Shown: positions 48,858 to 60,754, counted from the first letter of the stretch. The stretch: DNA of 64,000 nt from Pholis gunnellus (GCA_910591455.2 OU342805.1:28564159-28628158); one strand, 5' to 3'. Notes: a model not told the origin generated them from the letters alone. Numbers and translations: made by a program.

Positions 48858-48995
48858 GAGAGTTAGATGAGAAGATCCAAATGGCTACGACTCTCATCTG
48901 TACGGTAATGATGAAGCCAGCGGCCGGCTATCTTAGCTTAGCATGAAGACTGGAAACAGAGGGAAACAGCTTGCTCGGCTTGAGCGACTTCATAT
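48858..48995. repeat. dispersed repeat with cttagcttagcatgaagactgg
   Basis: It shares tgagagttagatgaga and cttagcataaagactggaaa with 58503-58700. A common-looking fish interspersed repeat, class unknown. Confidence 0.55.
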
Positions 48996-49419
48996 TATTA
49001 CTTTATTATTCCCTAACTTCACATCTTATTCCCTTGTACCAAAACCTATGGCTCTGTATGTTACATAGTATTGTATTGGTACACCGTCACTACAAAGAAA
49101 TATGACACTGTACATTAGGAAAATGAAGCCGCTCGTTGTGGTCTGTCACCGAAATCGTTGACAGACTCAAAGTCAGTTAAATTAATATTTAACCTTTGTA
49201 GACAATTTATAGTTCCACTAGTCCAATCCAACAGATGTCAGAAACACAACAAAAAATGAGCAGTTAATAACAAGATGGAGTGGTGCTGTGGGATAAACTG
49301 TAGGCAGTTGGCAGAACTCAACTGATGGAAACTGACTGAAACACTTTTACAAACAGAATCTTTTTTTATTTATTATATTAAATGATCAAATGAAAATTGT
49401 ACAAATATTTCAGATAATT

Positions 49420-50564
49420 CCATATGTATATATTGTATACATTTCATATAATAAACATTGATTTGAATGTTTTGAAAGTATGAAAACTGACACCAGAATT
49501 TAAGATAAAGTTTGTTGTACCTGATCAATGATTGGCCCCTCAGACATGCAGTTATTGATAAATTGATTATTTAATCTGTATTTGTATCCCATCAGCTTCC
49601 ATAAAGTGGTTGCTGGTCTTCATTGATCCACACACACAAGTCAAAATCATAAACAACAACTTAAAATTACAGATTAAGTGAAAATCATTTTATATATGCA
49701 AAGAACAATAGAAACAAAAAGCAGACTGTCAAAATGATTTGATGTCTGTCCAGCAGAAATCAAAAGGTTTCTGTGTCGACATTAACTGTCAGTGACTCCT
49801 CGGTCGGACAGGTCATTGCATAGAATTTAAGCTGAGAATCACCTCTCACACTCGCTTTTATTTCATACAGTGAGAGATTAAAACCCTGATGAACACTGTA
49901 TGTGAAAGTTGTGCGTGTCTCTTTGGTCTCCGCTAACATGAATGGCTGAGCAGCAGCTGGTTGGAGTTCCTGTCACTTTCAGGCTCACATGACCACAATT
50001 CATTCTACATTTTGACTTAAAATAATGTATGAAGAGTAAAACTTGTAGGAATAAATAAGTTTAACGTACTTTTTTCGAGAGATTTTCCTTTCCACTGCGA
50101 CGTCATCCACTCTAGCTTTAAACATTCTGTCCAATACACACCGATGTAAACATCTGAGAGGGACATTATTACTAAGCTTCAAAGAAGGTTGAATATTATT
50201 AAATGTTTCAATATGATTTTAAAGTTGAATTACACCCATAATGTATGAAAGATGTGGAACATTTAAACATGTTTAGAGTCTCTGGCTGAAAGTATGAGTT
50301 AGTAGATAATGCATGAAACTTTTAGAAATGTTTCAGTATTTCCTCCATTGAATATTACTGAATGTATTAAAAGTATAAATACTAAAAGTAGTAAATGTAT
50401 TTTTCTAATCGTGGCGAAGGTTTTGATGTTTGAATCGAGTTTCTATGTTGAATGTCAATAAATGTGGCGGAATGAAAATAATAAAATATTTTTTGCCATA
50501 TAGAACATCGGTTAATTCCAATAAATGCTTCCAGCATTCACACCAATAACAGAAATAAGTGAAA
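49420..50564. other. diverged TRIM 3' flank and unassigned sequence
   Basis: About 49420-49720 is an old, poorly conserved relative of the 3' flank of units 1, 2 and 4 (shared cagacatgcagtta, cccatcagcttcca). The remainder to 50564 is unique, apart from the possible coding remnant at 49760-49972. Confidence 0.55.
49760..49972 (-). other. possible coding remnant, unrecognised
   Basis: An open - frame of 70 codons ends at a TGA at 49762-49760. It includes QPFMLAETKETRTTFTYSVH and LYEIKASVRGDSQLKFYAMT. From its Met (49939) it is 59 aa. The composition looks protein-like, and a weak acceptor (ctgctcag) lies just before the Met. I do not recognise the family. It may be an exon or fossil. Confidence 0.3.
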
Positions 50565-50703
50565 CACAAATAAACATATTTGGAATAATGAGACAGCAGC
50601 AGGACATGTGCAGCTACACAGGTTAAACTCAGTGACTGTTCCCTTTGAAGAAATATACAATATCATGATTACATATCTGTTCTCTATATCTCTAACTGCT
50701 CTG

Positions 50704-52077
50704 TCACACTGTCACACACACCTTCATTGGTAACATATTCAGTTTATCAGCAGTGAAAATGTATGGAAACATCCTCTCAGTGAAAGTGTGTGTGAAGGTG
50801 TGTATGTGTGTGTTAGTATCAGGATCAGAGAACGACAGCTTTCCTCTGTTCCAGTCCAGATTCACTCTGATCCTCTGGAGCTTCTTCTGCACTTTGAGAA
50901 AAGTGTCTGGAGCTGATGGTGACCATGCTGAGTATTCATCTTCATAGAACCCTATTGTCCATAATCCAGACAGTATGTCTCCCTTCCTCTGGACAGACTC
51001 TGCTAACACACCCAGTAACCAGAGTTTACTGTCTCCAACCTGGACATCCCAGCTGTGAGTCCCTGAGTTAAATCCCTCAGAGCCCAGAACAGAAGGCAAA
51101 ACATCAAACCTCTCTGGATTATCAGGAAGCTTCTGTCTCTCTCCTCGTCTCACACTGGTCAGATCTTCAGACAGGATGAGTTCTGGATGAGCAGTGTTTG
51201 GGTCCAGAACCACAGGAGTGTAGGAGACCATGTCCTTCATCTTGTTCCAGATGTTGAAGGTCAGGTTGCCCAGGTGTTTGGCCTCGTCTATCAGAGCTCC
51301 TGAGAGCAGCTGTGGATCCTCCAGCAGGGGGCGCTGCTGGACTCTTTCCACTGCAGCCTTGTAGTTGTTCAGGAATGAGACGTCTTCAGCTCTCAGCTCG
51401 TCCTCTGTGGCTCTGACTGTGTCTGAAAGAGCTGCTATCTCTCTGCTCAGAGCCTCCATCTTCTCCTTCATCATCTGACTCTTCTGCTCCTCTTCCTCCC
51501 TCAGTGCAGCCATCCTGGCCTCCTCTTCCTCCTCTAGAAACTGGTGAAGCTTCTTAAACTGCTCCTTAATCTGCCTCTCTGTGCGTCGGGCCTGGACCTT
51601 CATGTGTTCTGCTGTTTGATCAGACTTCACTTTAACTTCTTCATAAACCTTTAACTTCTCCTTTAAGGGCTCCAGAGCTTCCTGAAGGTTCTTCTTGTGT
51701 TGTCGAGCAGCTTCATCGATGGGTCTGAATCTGTGGTCGCTGTGTTTCTCTGAATCTCTGCAGACGACACAAACTGGCTGCTGATGGTCCAGACAGAAGA
51801 GTTTGAGTTTCTCAGAGTGCAGACTGCAGAGAGGCTCTGAAGCTCTCTGATCTCTCTCCAGTAAGAAGGACTCACACAGGTTCTTTAACGCCAGGTTACA
51901 AGGTTGATCCTTTGAAGATCTTCTCTTACAAACTGGACACTCCTGAGTTGGTTTCTCTCTCCACCAGCTCTTCAGACAGTCTTTACAGAAGCTGTGGCTA
52001 CATGACAGAAGAACAGGATCTCTAAAGACTTCATGACAGACCGGACAGCAGAGATCCTCCTCTGATCTGGAAGCCAT
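50704..52077 (-). CDS. TRIM copy 3; complete zinc ligands, shorter C-terminus
   Basis: 457 aa. All RING and B-box ligands are present ([18 protein letters not shown]). One residue is missing in the RING to B-box linker. The frame ends VCVTV, with TGA where the other copies read GAA or shifted bases, so the last residues EQSS are lost; this tail lies after the last SPRY strand and may not matter. SPRY loops are specific to this copy. Likely an active E3 by family, with no evidence of target. Its promoter-side sequence is partly duplicated (52275-52967). Confidence 0.9.
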   Translation of the reverse strand: MASRSEEDLCCPVCHEVFRDPVLLSCSHSFCKDCLKSWWREKPTQECPVCKRRSSKDQPCNLALKNLCESFLLERDQRASEPLCSLHSEKLKLFCLDHQQPVCVVCRDSEKHSDHRFRPIDEAARQHKKNLQEALEPLKEKLKVYEEVKVKSDQTAEHMKVQARRTERQIKEQFKKLHQFLEEEEEARMAALREEEEQKSQMMKEKMEALSREIAALSDTVRATEDELRAEDVSFLNNYKAAVERVQQRPLLEDPQLLSGALIDEAKHLGNLTFNIWNKMKDMVSYTPVVLDPNTAHPELILSEDLTSVRRGERQKLPDNPERFDVLPSVLGSEGFNSGTHSWDVQVGDSKLWLLGVLAESVQRKGDILSGLWTIGFYEDEYSAWSPSAPDTFLKVQKKLQRIRVNLDWNRGKLSFSDPDTNTHIHTFTHTFTERMFPYIFTADKLNMLPMKVCVTV

Positions 52078-52462
52078 TTAGTCTCTGAGTGAAGCTGAAA
52101 ACACAGAAAGTACATCAGTCATGGCTCCCCTCCCTCCTCTACTAACTTCACTGTTTTTAGTCAAACTCACATTCAGTGTGTGGAGCGTCAGCAGCTTGAA
52201 GCAGCAGTGTTGTAGTTTTCCTCTTTTCTCTCCTGTAGATGAACTCACTCAGAGGAAGTTGTTAGTTTGTTCTGAAGGTGAATCTGATCGTCTGCTTTCA
52301 GTCTGCGTGTCTCTCTTTAGTGAGGAAGAAAGACAAACTGTTTCCTGCTTTGTCTCAGGTGAGTCAGGTGAGGGGTGGAGCTTTGTCACTCCTCCTCTGA
52401 TGAATGTTGTTGGTTCACATGTAACACTGAGGTGTGTCTCAGTCCAAAGTACTGATTCATTG

Positions 52463-52779
52463 ATGCAAGTTTTATTGGAGCTCAGTTGTATTTTGTGACG
52501 TACTGTAATTATCTATTTTAAAAAGCCCTTTTCAAAAGTCTGGCTCATTCTGAGGTAACAAAGACACAATGATTCTTATCTTCAGGTGATTACACACTAA
52601 AGAAAACATACTTAATGGTGTTATATTCCCAACAGATGCCCTTAAGGCTGTAACACACAGTTTCTTTAATTTAATATTTTGGTCCTAAAAATATTATTCA
52701 GCGACGGTTGTATTTAGCTCCACCCTCTCTTGTCTCTTCTGGTTGCAAAAAAGCAAGATGGCGACGGCCAAAATGCTGA
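52463..52779. repeat. insert between duplicated promoter segments
   Basis: About 315 bp unique to unit 3, ending with an R1 fragment (ggttgcaaaaaagcaagatg). It is flanked by two copies of about 188 bp of TRIM upstream sequence (52275-52462 and 52780-52967). Confidence 0.65.
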
Positions 52780-54357
52780 AGGTGAATCTGATCGTCTGTT
52801 TTCAGTCTGCGTGTCTCTCTTTAGTGAGGAAGAAAGACAAACTGTTTCCTGCTTTGTCTCAGGTGAGTCAGGTGAGGGGTGGAGCTTTGTCACACCTCCT
52901 CTGATGAATGTTGTTGGTTCACATGTAACACTGAGGTGTGTCTCAGTCCAAAGTGCTGATTCATTGCTGGATATGTGGACTGATAGAGTGCAGCAGGCTG
53001 TTGTAACAGTTATGATGTGTTCAAGGTTTGAATGCAGGTTGAAAGAAGTGTTAGAATATAACTCAGTAAAATCCTGTGAATATTCTGGGAATGGGGGACG
53101 ATGGAACGATAGCAGAAAGAGGGCTAACGTGGAATATTGTTGCAGAGGGGCAGTATGTGCAGTAAAAGTCTTTTAATTTGTGTGAATAATACGTCAACTT
53201 AAAGATCAGAGCCCATCTATCTCTATGAGCCTCACACTGAATCTGAGACGTTTTTATTTCCCGGTGCAGAAATACGAATCCCCTCCACACGAGGAGAAGA
53301 GAGCGTCCGGTTTTGGGCTCCTCGGAATTGCAAAACAATAACCAGGTCGGGAGTAAGTGAGAAAGTGAGGGAGTGAGGGAGTGCAAGTATCTCGGGGTCT
53401 TGTTCACCAGTGAAGGTGAAATGCAGCGGGAGCTGGACAGACGGTTCGGTGCAGCGTTGTGCTGAAGAGGGAGCTGAGTCATGTTTTCTGTTTATCTGCA
53501 TTTGGGTCGTCTTTGAACTGTGAAACCTTCTCAGGTGCTACGTCTGTCACAAAGCAGGTCAGATGGTGGCAATGAGTCATAAAGACGACCATAAGCAGAT
53601 GTCAACACACACTTTTCTAATTGAGGCTCTGCAGAAATAGTCAACATGCTTGTTAGACCACACAGTCAGTGTGCTGTGGTGGGAAATTTTTAGTTTTAAA
53701 AATAATTTGTAAAAATGTAAATGTATTGTGCATTAAACACCTTTTAAACACAAGTGATGAGACAAAAATGTAAGAAATATGAAACATCTTTATCACTGCT
53801 GTTGAAATAATGTTTATTATATTTAAGAAGGAACAATGCACATAAATGAACATGAGCATCACGTAAATGAGCCAAACTGAGTCACTTCTCACTAATTCAG
53901 CCAGTGGAGGAATTTAAAGCGTTCAGCAACCAAAGATCAGTCAACTTCTCTGACCATCAACTCCACTTGATGTTGCTATCTCTACTGATATCAGATATCA
54001 ACACTTCATACTTTGTACTTTATGTTCATAACTTTATTGCACTACTTCAGCGCTGATGCACAAGTTCTGGAACGCTCCGTTTCTTATAAACAGTGAATCT
54101 TTATCTCACCTGCGTTCCTCACTTTGACCTTTACTTGCATTTACCTGCTCAGTTTAATTCAGTCATTGACACTTCAGAGGAGACTGACTCTCACAGCAGG
54201 TTTCTTGTGCTCCTTATTCCCAGAACGAGTTATTTATCTCACTGAGTCAGCGTCTGCAGGAATGAGCTGAGTACTTCAGGTGTTTTCTCTTTCCTTAGAA
54301 CAGAAGTCGTCACAACGTTTGACTTTATGTGAAATGCACTTAGTTGCTTTCTTTCCA

Positions 54358-57300
54358 AATATTCCTAAAATGCTCCGTAGTCCTCCTTTCCTGCTATATA
54401 CGTGTCACCAAAGAATCATCTATATTTAGTTTCGTCCTGCTGCTCCTGGTGCTTTCTTCTTCTTATTGTTTGTAAAATGTCACCTGACCAACAGCAAATT
54501 GTTCATTTCTTTTTTCGTTATGTATACATTTTTAACATTTCATGTATTTAAAAATGTATTTGAATGTTTGTAAACTTTATAATCTGAACTAGAATGAAAT
54601 ATAATCAGCTGCTCAGACATGCAGTTAATGTTAAAATGCATCTTTATTCTTTATTTGGATCCCATCAGCTTCCACAGAGTGGAACAAAATAAACAAGTCA
54701 AAGTCAAAATGACCAAAAGACGAAACGAACCAAACTTAAACATCAGGACTACTGAGTGAAATCATTTCACACAAACAAAACAAGAAATGTAGCACTTGAA
54801 GTTGTTCAGCATATTTAATAAAGACAATGTACTTCAATTATTCTTTCTTGATTTTTGGGTTTTCATCTAAGTTACTTTAGATGAAAATGTCATCAAAATG
54901 ATTATAATGCATTATGTTTATTTTGACTGTAAAACGTTTGATGGTAAAATTGCAGTAAATTAATGAAGTTAATGTACATTTACAGTATCTCTACTGTATC
55001 AAAAGAGTACAGCGACTTACTGTTATCAAAGCTTACAGCAATTTACTGTTGTAATTCAAACACAACAATATTTTACTGGCAGCAGTTTTAGAATTACAGT
55101 TACTTACTGTAATACAAATGTACAGTTATGTGTCAGCTATAAGCAGTAAATTACTGTGAAAGGAAATCAAGTGGGATGATGGGAGTTAGAATTTCACATC
55201 AAAGAATTACAGTGTCACAAAGTTCAAACACAGAAAACAAAGCAGATTGTCGAACTTGCTAAAATGAAAACCATAATGAAACAAAGATAAACATGTCTTT
55301 GGATTATAACAGCAGCAGGATAGGTGCAGCTACACAGGTTAAACTCAGTGACTGTTCCCTTTGAAGAAATATACAATATCATGATTACATATCTGTTCTC
55401 TATATCTCTAACTGCTCTGTTCCACTGTCACACACACCTTCATTGGTAACATATTCAGTTTATCATCTAAAGTGCTAATGATTGGAAACATCCTCTCAGT
55501 GAAAGTGTGTGTGAAGGTGTGTATGTGTGTGTTAGTATCAGGATCAGAGAACGACAGCTTTCCTCTGTTCCAGTCCAGATTCACTCTGATCCTCTGGAGC
55601 TTCTTCTGCACTAAGAGATCAGTGTCTGGACCTGGTAGTGACCATGCTGAGTATTCATCATTATAGAACTGTATCATCCATAATCCAGACTCTATGTCTC
55701 CCTTCCTCTGGACAGACTCTGCTAACACACCCAGACAGCAGCCTGTACTGTCTCCAACCTGGACATCCCAGCTGTGAGTCCCTGAGTTAAATCCCTCAGA
55801 GCCCAGAACAGACCATTCTCCATCAATCCTCTCTGGATTATCAGGAAGCTGCTGTTCCTCTCCTGGTCTCACACTGGTCAGATCTTCAGACAGGATGAGT
55901 CTTGGACCAGCAGTGTTTGGGTCCAGAATCACAGGAGTGTAGGAGACCATGTCCTTCATCTTGTTCCAGATGTTGAAGGCCAGGTTGCCCAGGTGTTTGG
56001 CCTCGTCTATCAGAGCTCCTGAGAGCAGCTGTGGATCCTCCAGCAGGGGGCGCTGCTGGACTCTTTCCACTGCAGCCTTGTAGTTGTTCAGGAATGAGAC
56101 GTCTTCAGCTCTCAGCTCGTCCTCTGTGGCTCTGACTGTGTCTGAAAGAGCTGCTATCTCTCTGCTCAGAGCCTCCATCTTCTCCTTCATCATCTGACTC
56201 TTCTGCTCCTCTTCCTTCCTCAGTGCAGCCATCCTGGCCTCCTCTTCCTCCTCTAGAAACTGGTGAAGCTTCTTAAACTGCTCCTTAATCTGCCTCTCTG
56301 TGCGTTGGGCCTGGACCTTCATGTGTTCTGCTGTTTGATCAGACTTCACTTTAACTTCTTCATGAACCTTTAACTTCTCCTTTAAGGGCTCCAGAGCTTC
56401 CTGAAGGTTCTTCTTGTGTTGTCGAGCAGCTTCATCGATGGGTCTGAATCTGTGGTCGCTGTGTTTCTCTGAATCTCTGCAGACGACACACACTGGCTGC
56501 TGATGGTCCAGACAGAAGAGTTTGAGTTTCTCAGAGTGCAGACTGCAGAGAGGCTCTGAAGCTCTCTGATCTCTCTCCTCTAAGAAGGACTCACACAGGT
56601 TCTTTAACACCAGGTTTAAAGGTGGATTTGACCTTGAAGATCTTCTCTTACAAACTGGACACTCCTGAGTTGGTTTCTCTCTCCACCAGCTCTTCAGACA
56701 GTCTTTACAGAAGCTGTGGCTACATGACAGAAGAACAGGATCTCTAAAGACTTCATGACAGACCGGACAGCAGCGATCCTCCTCTGATCTGGAAGCCATT
56801 TAGTCTCTGAGTGAAGCTGAAAACACAGAAAGTACATCAGTCATGGCTCCCCTCCCTCCTCTACTAACTTCACTGTTTTTAGTCAAACTCACATTCAGTG
56901 TGTGGAGCGTCAGCAGGTTGAAGCAGCAGTGTTGTAGTTTTCCTCTTTTCTCTCCTGTAGATGAACTCACTCAGAGGAAGTTGTTAGTTTGTTCTGAAGG
57001 TGAATCTGATCGTCTGTTTTCAGTCTGCGTGTCTCTCTTTAGTGAGGAAGAACGACAAACTGTTTCCTGCTTTGTCTCAGGTGAGTCAGGTGAGGGGTGT
57101 CTCAGTCCAAAGTACTGATTTATTGCTGGATATGTGGACTGATAGTAGATAGGTAGGCTGTTGTAACAGTTATGATGTGTTCAAGGTTTGAATGCAGGTT
57201 GAAAGAAGTGTTAGAATATAACTCAGTAAAATCCTGTGAATATTCTGGGAATGGGGGACGATGGAACGATAGCAGAAAGAGGGCTAACGTGGAATATTGT

Positions 57301-58503
57301 TGCAGAGGGGCAGTTTGTGCAGTAAAAGTCTTTTAATGTGTGTGAATAAAACGTCAACTTAAAGATCAGAGCCCATCTATCTCTATGAGCCTCACACTGA
57401 ATCTGAGACGTTTTTATTTCCCGGTGCAGAAATACGAATCCCCTCCACACGAGGAGAAGAGAGCGTCCGGTTTTGGACTCCTCGGAATTGCGAAACGATA
57501 ACCAGGTCGGGAGTAAGTGAGAAAGTGAGGGAGTGCAAGTATCTCGGGGTCTTGTTCACCAGTGAAGGTGAAATGCAGCGGGAGCTGGACAGACGGTTCG
57601 GTGCAGCGTTGTGCTGAAGAGGGAGCTGAGTCATGTTTTCTGTTTATCTGCATTTGGGTCGTCTTTGAACTGTGAAACCTTCTCAGGTGCTACGTCTGTC
57701 ACAAAGCAGGTCAGATGGTGGCAATGAGTCATAAAGACGACCATAAGCAGATGTCAACACACACTTTTCTAATTGAGGCTCTGCAGAAATAGTCAACATG
57801 CTTGTTAGACCACACAGTCAGTGTGTTGAGGTGGGAAATTTTGAGTTTTAAAATTAATTTTTAAAAATGTATTGTGCATTAAACACCTTTTAAACACAAG
57901 TGATGAGACACAAATGTAAGAAATATGAAACATCTTTATCATTGCTGTTGAAATAATGTTTATTATATTTAAGAAGGAACAATGCTCATAAATGAACATG
58001 AGCATCACGTAAATGAGCCAAACTGAGCCACTTCTCACTAATTCAGCCAGTGGAGGAATTTAAACCGTTCAGCAACCAAAGATCAGTCAACTTCTCTGAC
58101 CATCAACTCCACTTGATGTTGCTATCTCTACTGATATCAGGTATCAACACTTCATACTTTGTACTTTATGTTCATAACTTTATTGCACTACTTCAGCGCT
58201 GATGCACAAGTTCTGGAACGCTCCGTTTCTTATAAACAGTGAATCTTTATCTCACCTGCGTTCCTCACTTTGACCTTTACTTGCATTTACCTGCTCAGTT
58301 TAATTCAGTCATTGACACTTCAGAGGAGACTGACTCTCACAGCAGGTTTCTTGTGCTCCTTATTCCCAGAACGAGTTATTTATCTCACTGAGTCAGCGTC
58401 TGCAGGAATGAGCTGAGTACTTCAGGTGTTTTCTCTTTCCTTAGAACAGAAGTCTTCACGACGTTTGACTTTATGTGAAATGAACTTAGTTGCTTTCTTT
58501 CCA
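54358..58503 (-). repeat. TRIM duplication unit 4 (full length)
   Basis: About 4.15 kb, the cleanest unit, used as the reference. It spans from attcctaaaatgctccgtag to tagttgctttctttccaa. It is continuous with unit 3 on the left; at the right a dispersed repeat starts. Confidence 0.85.
55408..56799 (-). CDS. TRIM copy 4; complete
   Basis: 463 aa, the longest copy. The RING (C11, C14, C26, H28, C31, C34, C47, C50) and B-box ligands are all present. The coiled coil is nearly identical to the others (for example [11 protein letters not shown]). The PRY-SPRY is open to EQSS. The variable SPRY stretches ([34 protein letters not shown]) differ from every other copy, and one extra residue sits in STLDDK. 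Same single coding exon and 5'-UTR intron. Subfamily A33/NF7/TRIM35-like; a one-to-one ortholog cannot be named. Confidence 0.92.
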   Translation of the reverse strand: MASRSEEDRCCPVCHEVFRDPVLLSCSHSFCKDCLKSWWREKPTQECPVCKRRSSRSNPPLNLVLKNLCESFLEERDQRASEPLCSLHSEKLKLFCLDHQQPVCVVCRDSEKHSDHRFRPIDEAARQHKKNLQEALEPLKEKLKVHEEVKVKSDQTAEHMKVQAQRTERQIKEQFKKLHQFLEEEEEARMAALRKEEEQKSQMMKEKMEALSREIAALSDTVRATEDELRAEDVSFLNNYKAAVERVQQRPLLEDPQLLSGALIDEAKHLGNLAFNIWNKMKDMVSYTPVILDPNTAGPRLILSEDLTSVRPGEEQQLPDNPERIDGEWSVLGSEGFNSGTHSWDVQVGDSTGCCLGVLAESVQRKGDIESGLWMIQFYNDEYSAWSLPGPDTDLLVQKKLQRIRVNLDWNRGKLSFSDPDTNTHIHTFTHTFTERMFPIISTLDDKLNMLPMKVCVTVEQSS

Positions 58504-58760
58504 AGAGTTAGATGAGATCATTAAAACAATTCTCGTCTGTACAGTAAATGTGAAGCCACTTCGCTTAGCTTAGGTTAGCTTAGCTTAGCATAAAGACTGG
58601 AAATAGGGGGAAACAGCTAGCCTGGCTCCGACCTAAGGTGACAAACATCCACCGACCCAGACCTCTAAAGATCACTGATTAACATGTTAAATGTCGTTTG
58701 TTACACCTGGAAAATGGCGATTTGACATTTTTTACATTTGGTGTAAGAATGCTGTAAGTA
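58503..58760. repeat. dispersed repeat with cttagcttagcataaagactgg
   Basis: Second copy of the family at 48858-48995, here with a duplicated cttagcttag and a downstream aaacagctagcctggctcc. Confidence 0.55.
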
Positions 58761-58853
58761 CGTGGGATTTCATCCAGTCCCTGAATGCAGCGTCTGGCCC
58801 CGGAGAAACATCTCAAATCCTCTTGTTCCACTAACGCGTTGAACAGGACCAGG

Positions 58854-59710
58854 TCAGTACCAGTTGGTGCACGCGATCATGAAACACATGTTGTCCACCT
58901 TCCTGTTTCCCATCAGGCACTGGGGCAGCTCTCCAGGTGCGTCTGTGGGCGTGAAAGGCATTAAACAAAAACAATATTATCTTTTTGACATTTTGTTTCT
59001 TTGTGACGTTTCGTTCTAGGATCAATGAAGAGTTGAAGAGGACTTCTCTGAAACCTCATCAAGTCACTCTGGAGGAAATAAGACGCAGTGAGTGATGGTT
59101 CGTTTGCACTTAAAGTAGAAATCTGGAATATTTTCTGTTAAATAAATGTCTGTTAGTATTGATTGAGCTCATGCTCCTCTGAGGGAAGCTCTTACATTTG
59201 CAGTATTCAGAACTGGATGTCTGTGGAGACAATCCCTGGAATAAATCCACAGTTTGGATCTCTGGGAAGTGAGAACACACCTGAAACTATCACCGCCACA
59301 AACGGAGATCTGAAGATCTTAAATTAGGATGAAATTAGGATGACGTCTGAACGGACGTCTTTGTCTTTGCAAACTTGCATTTGTTGAAGGTTAATTTAGT
59401 AGAAATATTCAGATCCTGCATTCAAAATCCTACTTCAGTCAAATTAAACTGATTTAATCTTTAAAAACATATTTTATTATCTTATTACCTATTATTACAT
59501 TTAAACTTAATCTGAAAGGTAACTACAGCGGTGCAGTAAAAAGTACAATATTACAACAAAAGTATGAAGTGAAATGAACTTAATCACGTAAAGCGGTTAT
59601 ATGTTGATGAGTTGTGTGAGTTTACCTCCAGCAGCAGCTTCTTGATGTTTCTCAGGTTCCTCTTCTTTCTCCTCAGACGTCGTCTCGTGGCTCTGATCTC
59701 CTCCCATCAT
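58854..59710 (-). CDS. MMP24OS-like microprotein, two exons, 56 aa
   Basis: Exon 1 on - runs from ATG (59707, or 59710) to 59626 with donor GGAG/GTAAAC. Exon 2 runs from 58942 (acceptor gcccacag) to the stop TGA at 58856-58854. Exon 1 leaves one base and exon 2 supplies two, so the frame is kept (Asp at the junction). The second ATG has the better context (A at -3, G at +4) and gives MGGDQSHETTSEEK, an acidic stretch, then a tail ending NMCFMIACTNWY. Human MMP24OS ends FLIACTSWY and starts MGAQLS, as I remember it. Both would have an N-myristoylation signal (Gly2, Ser6) and a hydrophobic C-terminus. The gene is on the strand opposite mmp24 and downstream of it, like MMP24OS. Function unknown. 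The symbol is left blank because orthology rests on memory and about ten residues. Confidence 0.6.
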
Positions 59711-59755
59711 CACAGACTCACCGACACAGCAGGTCACCTGAACCACAGCTAGAGG

Positions 59756-59763
59756 TTTAAATA
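59756..59763 (-). promoter_or_regulatory. TATA-like box of MMP24OS-like gene
   Basis: TATTTAAA on the - strand, about 46 bp before the first ATG. This would place a start site near 59730 and a very short leader. Only a handful of bases separate it from the 18-bp minisatellite. Confidence 0.35.
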
Positions 59764-59767
59764 GGCG

Positions 59768-60655
59768 GTTACCACAGAGACCAGAACTACCACAGAGACC
59801 AGAACTACCACAGAGACCAGAACTACCAAAGAGACCAGAACTACTAAAGAGACCAGAACTACAAGAGAGACCAGAACTACCACAGAGACCAGAACTACCA
59901 CAGAGACCAGAACTACTAAAGAGACCAGAACTACCACAGAGACCAGAACTACCACAGAGACCAGAACTACCAAAGAGACCAGAACTACCACAGAGACCAG
60001 AACTACCACAGAGACCAGAACTACCAAAGAGACCAGAACTACCACAGAGACCAGAACTACCAAAGAGACCAGAACTACCACAGAGACCAGAACTACCACA
60101 GAGACCAGAACTACCACAGAGACCAGAACTACCAAAGAGACCAGAACTACCACAGAGACCAGAACTACCACAGAGACCAGAACTACCAAAGAGACCAGAA
60201 CTACCACAGAGACCAGAACTACCAAAGAGACCAGAACTACTAAAGAGACCAGAACTACTAAAGAGACCAGAACTACCACAGAGACCAGAACTACCAAAGA
60301 GACCAGAACTACCAAAGAGACCAGAACTACTAAAGAGACCAGAACTACAAGAGAGACCAGAACTACCACAGAGACCAGAACTACCACAGAGACCAGAACT
60401 ACCACAGAGACCAGAACTACCAAAGAGACCAGAACTACCACAGAGACCAGAACTACCACAGAGACCAGAACTACCACAGAGACCAGAACTACCAAAGAGA
60501 CCAGAACTACCAAAGAGACCAGAACTACCACAGAGACCAGAACTACCACAGAGACCAGAACTACCAAAGAGACCAGAACTACCACAGAGACCAGAACTAC
60601 CAAAGAGACCAGAACTACCACAGAGACCAGAACTACCACAGAGACCAGAACTAGG
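59768..60655. repeat. 18-bp minisatellite, about 49 units
   Basis: Units of accacagagaccagaact, with variants accaaa, actaaa and acaaga. On - it reads as a Val-Val-Leu-Val-Ser-(Val/Leu) hexapeptide repeat, which explains the long spurious ORF there. Confidence 0.95.
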
Positions 60656-60754
60656 AAGGATTCGTCAAAATCCAATCAAACACATCTCAGTTCAGCTGAT
60701 GGGATCGTCATTAACACTTTGCATGAACCGCTTCCCGGTGGCCTGTAATACATG

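Larger units (their letters stand above)
50565..54357 (-). repeat. TRIM duplication unit 3
   Basis: High identity with the other units starts abruptly at about 50565, just past the 3' end of the CDS, and runs to the unit 4 border at about 54358. It is interrupted by about 315 bp (52463-52779) and a repeated promoter-side segment (52275-52462 again at 52780-52967). Confidence 0.75.

Noticed and set aside
58855..58937. + strand exon reading QYQLVHAIMKHMLSTFLFPI with a CAG/GTGCGT donor
   Set aside because: It overlaps the - strand exon, its phase does not fit the next + candidate, and the - reading has a matching partner exon and a remembered homolog.
59016..59270. + strand candidate exons (INEELKRTSLKPHQVTLEEI; IQNWMSVETIPGINPQFG)
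   Set aside because: Both look protein-like with splice-like edges, but the frames do not join (one base left where two are needed) and no flanking exons were found. Worth a transcript check only.
59749..60675. 308-aa ORF of Val-Val-Leu-Val-Ser repeats
   Set aside because: A pure 18-bp minisatellite gives an open frame automatically; no start context or flanking exons.
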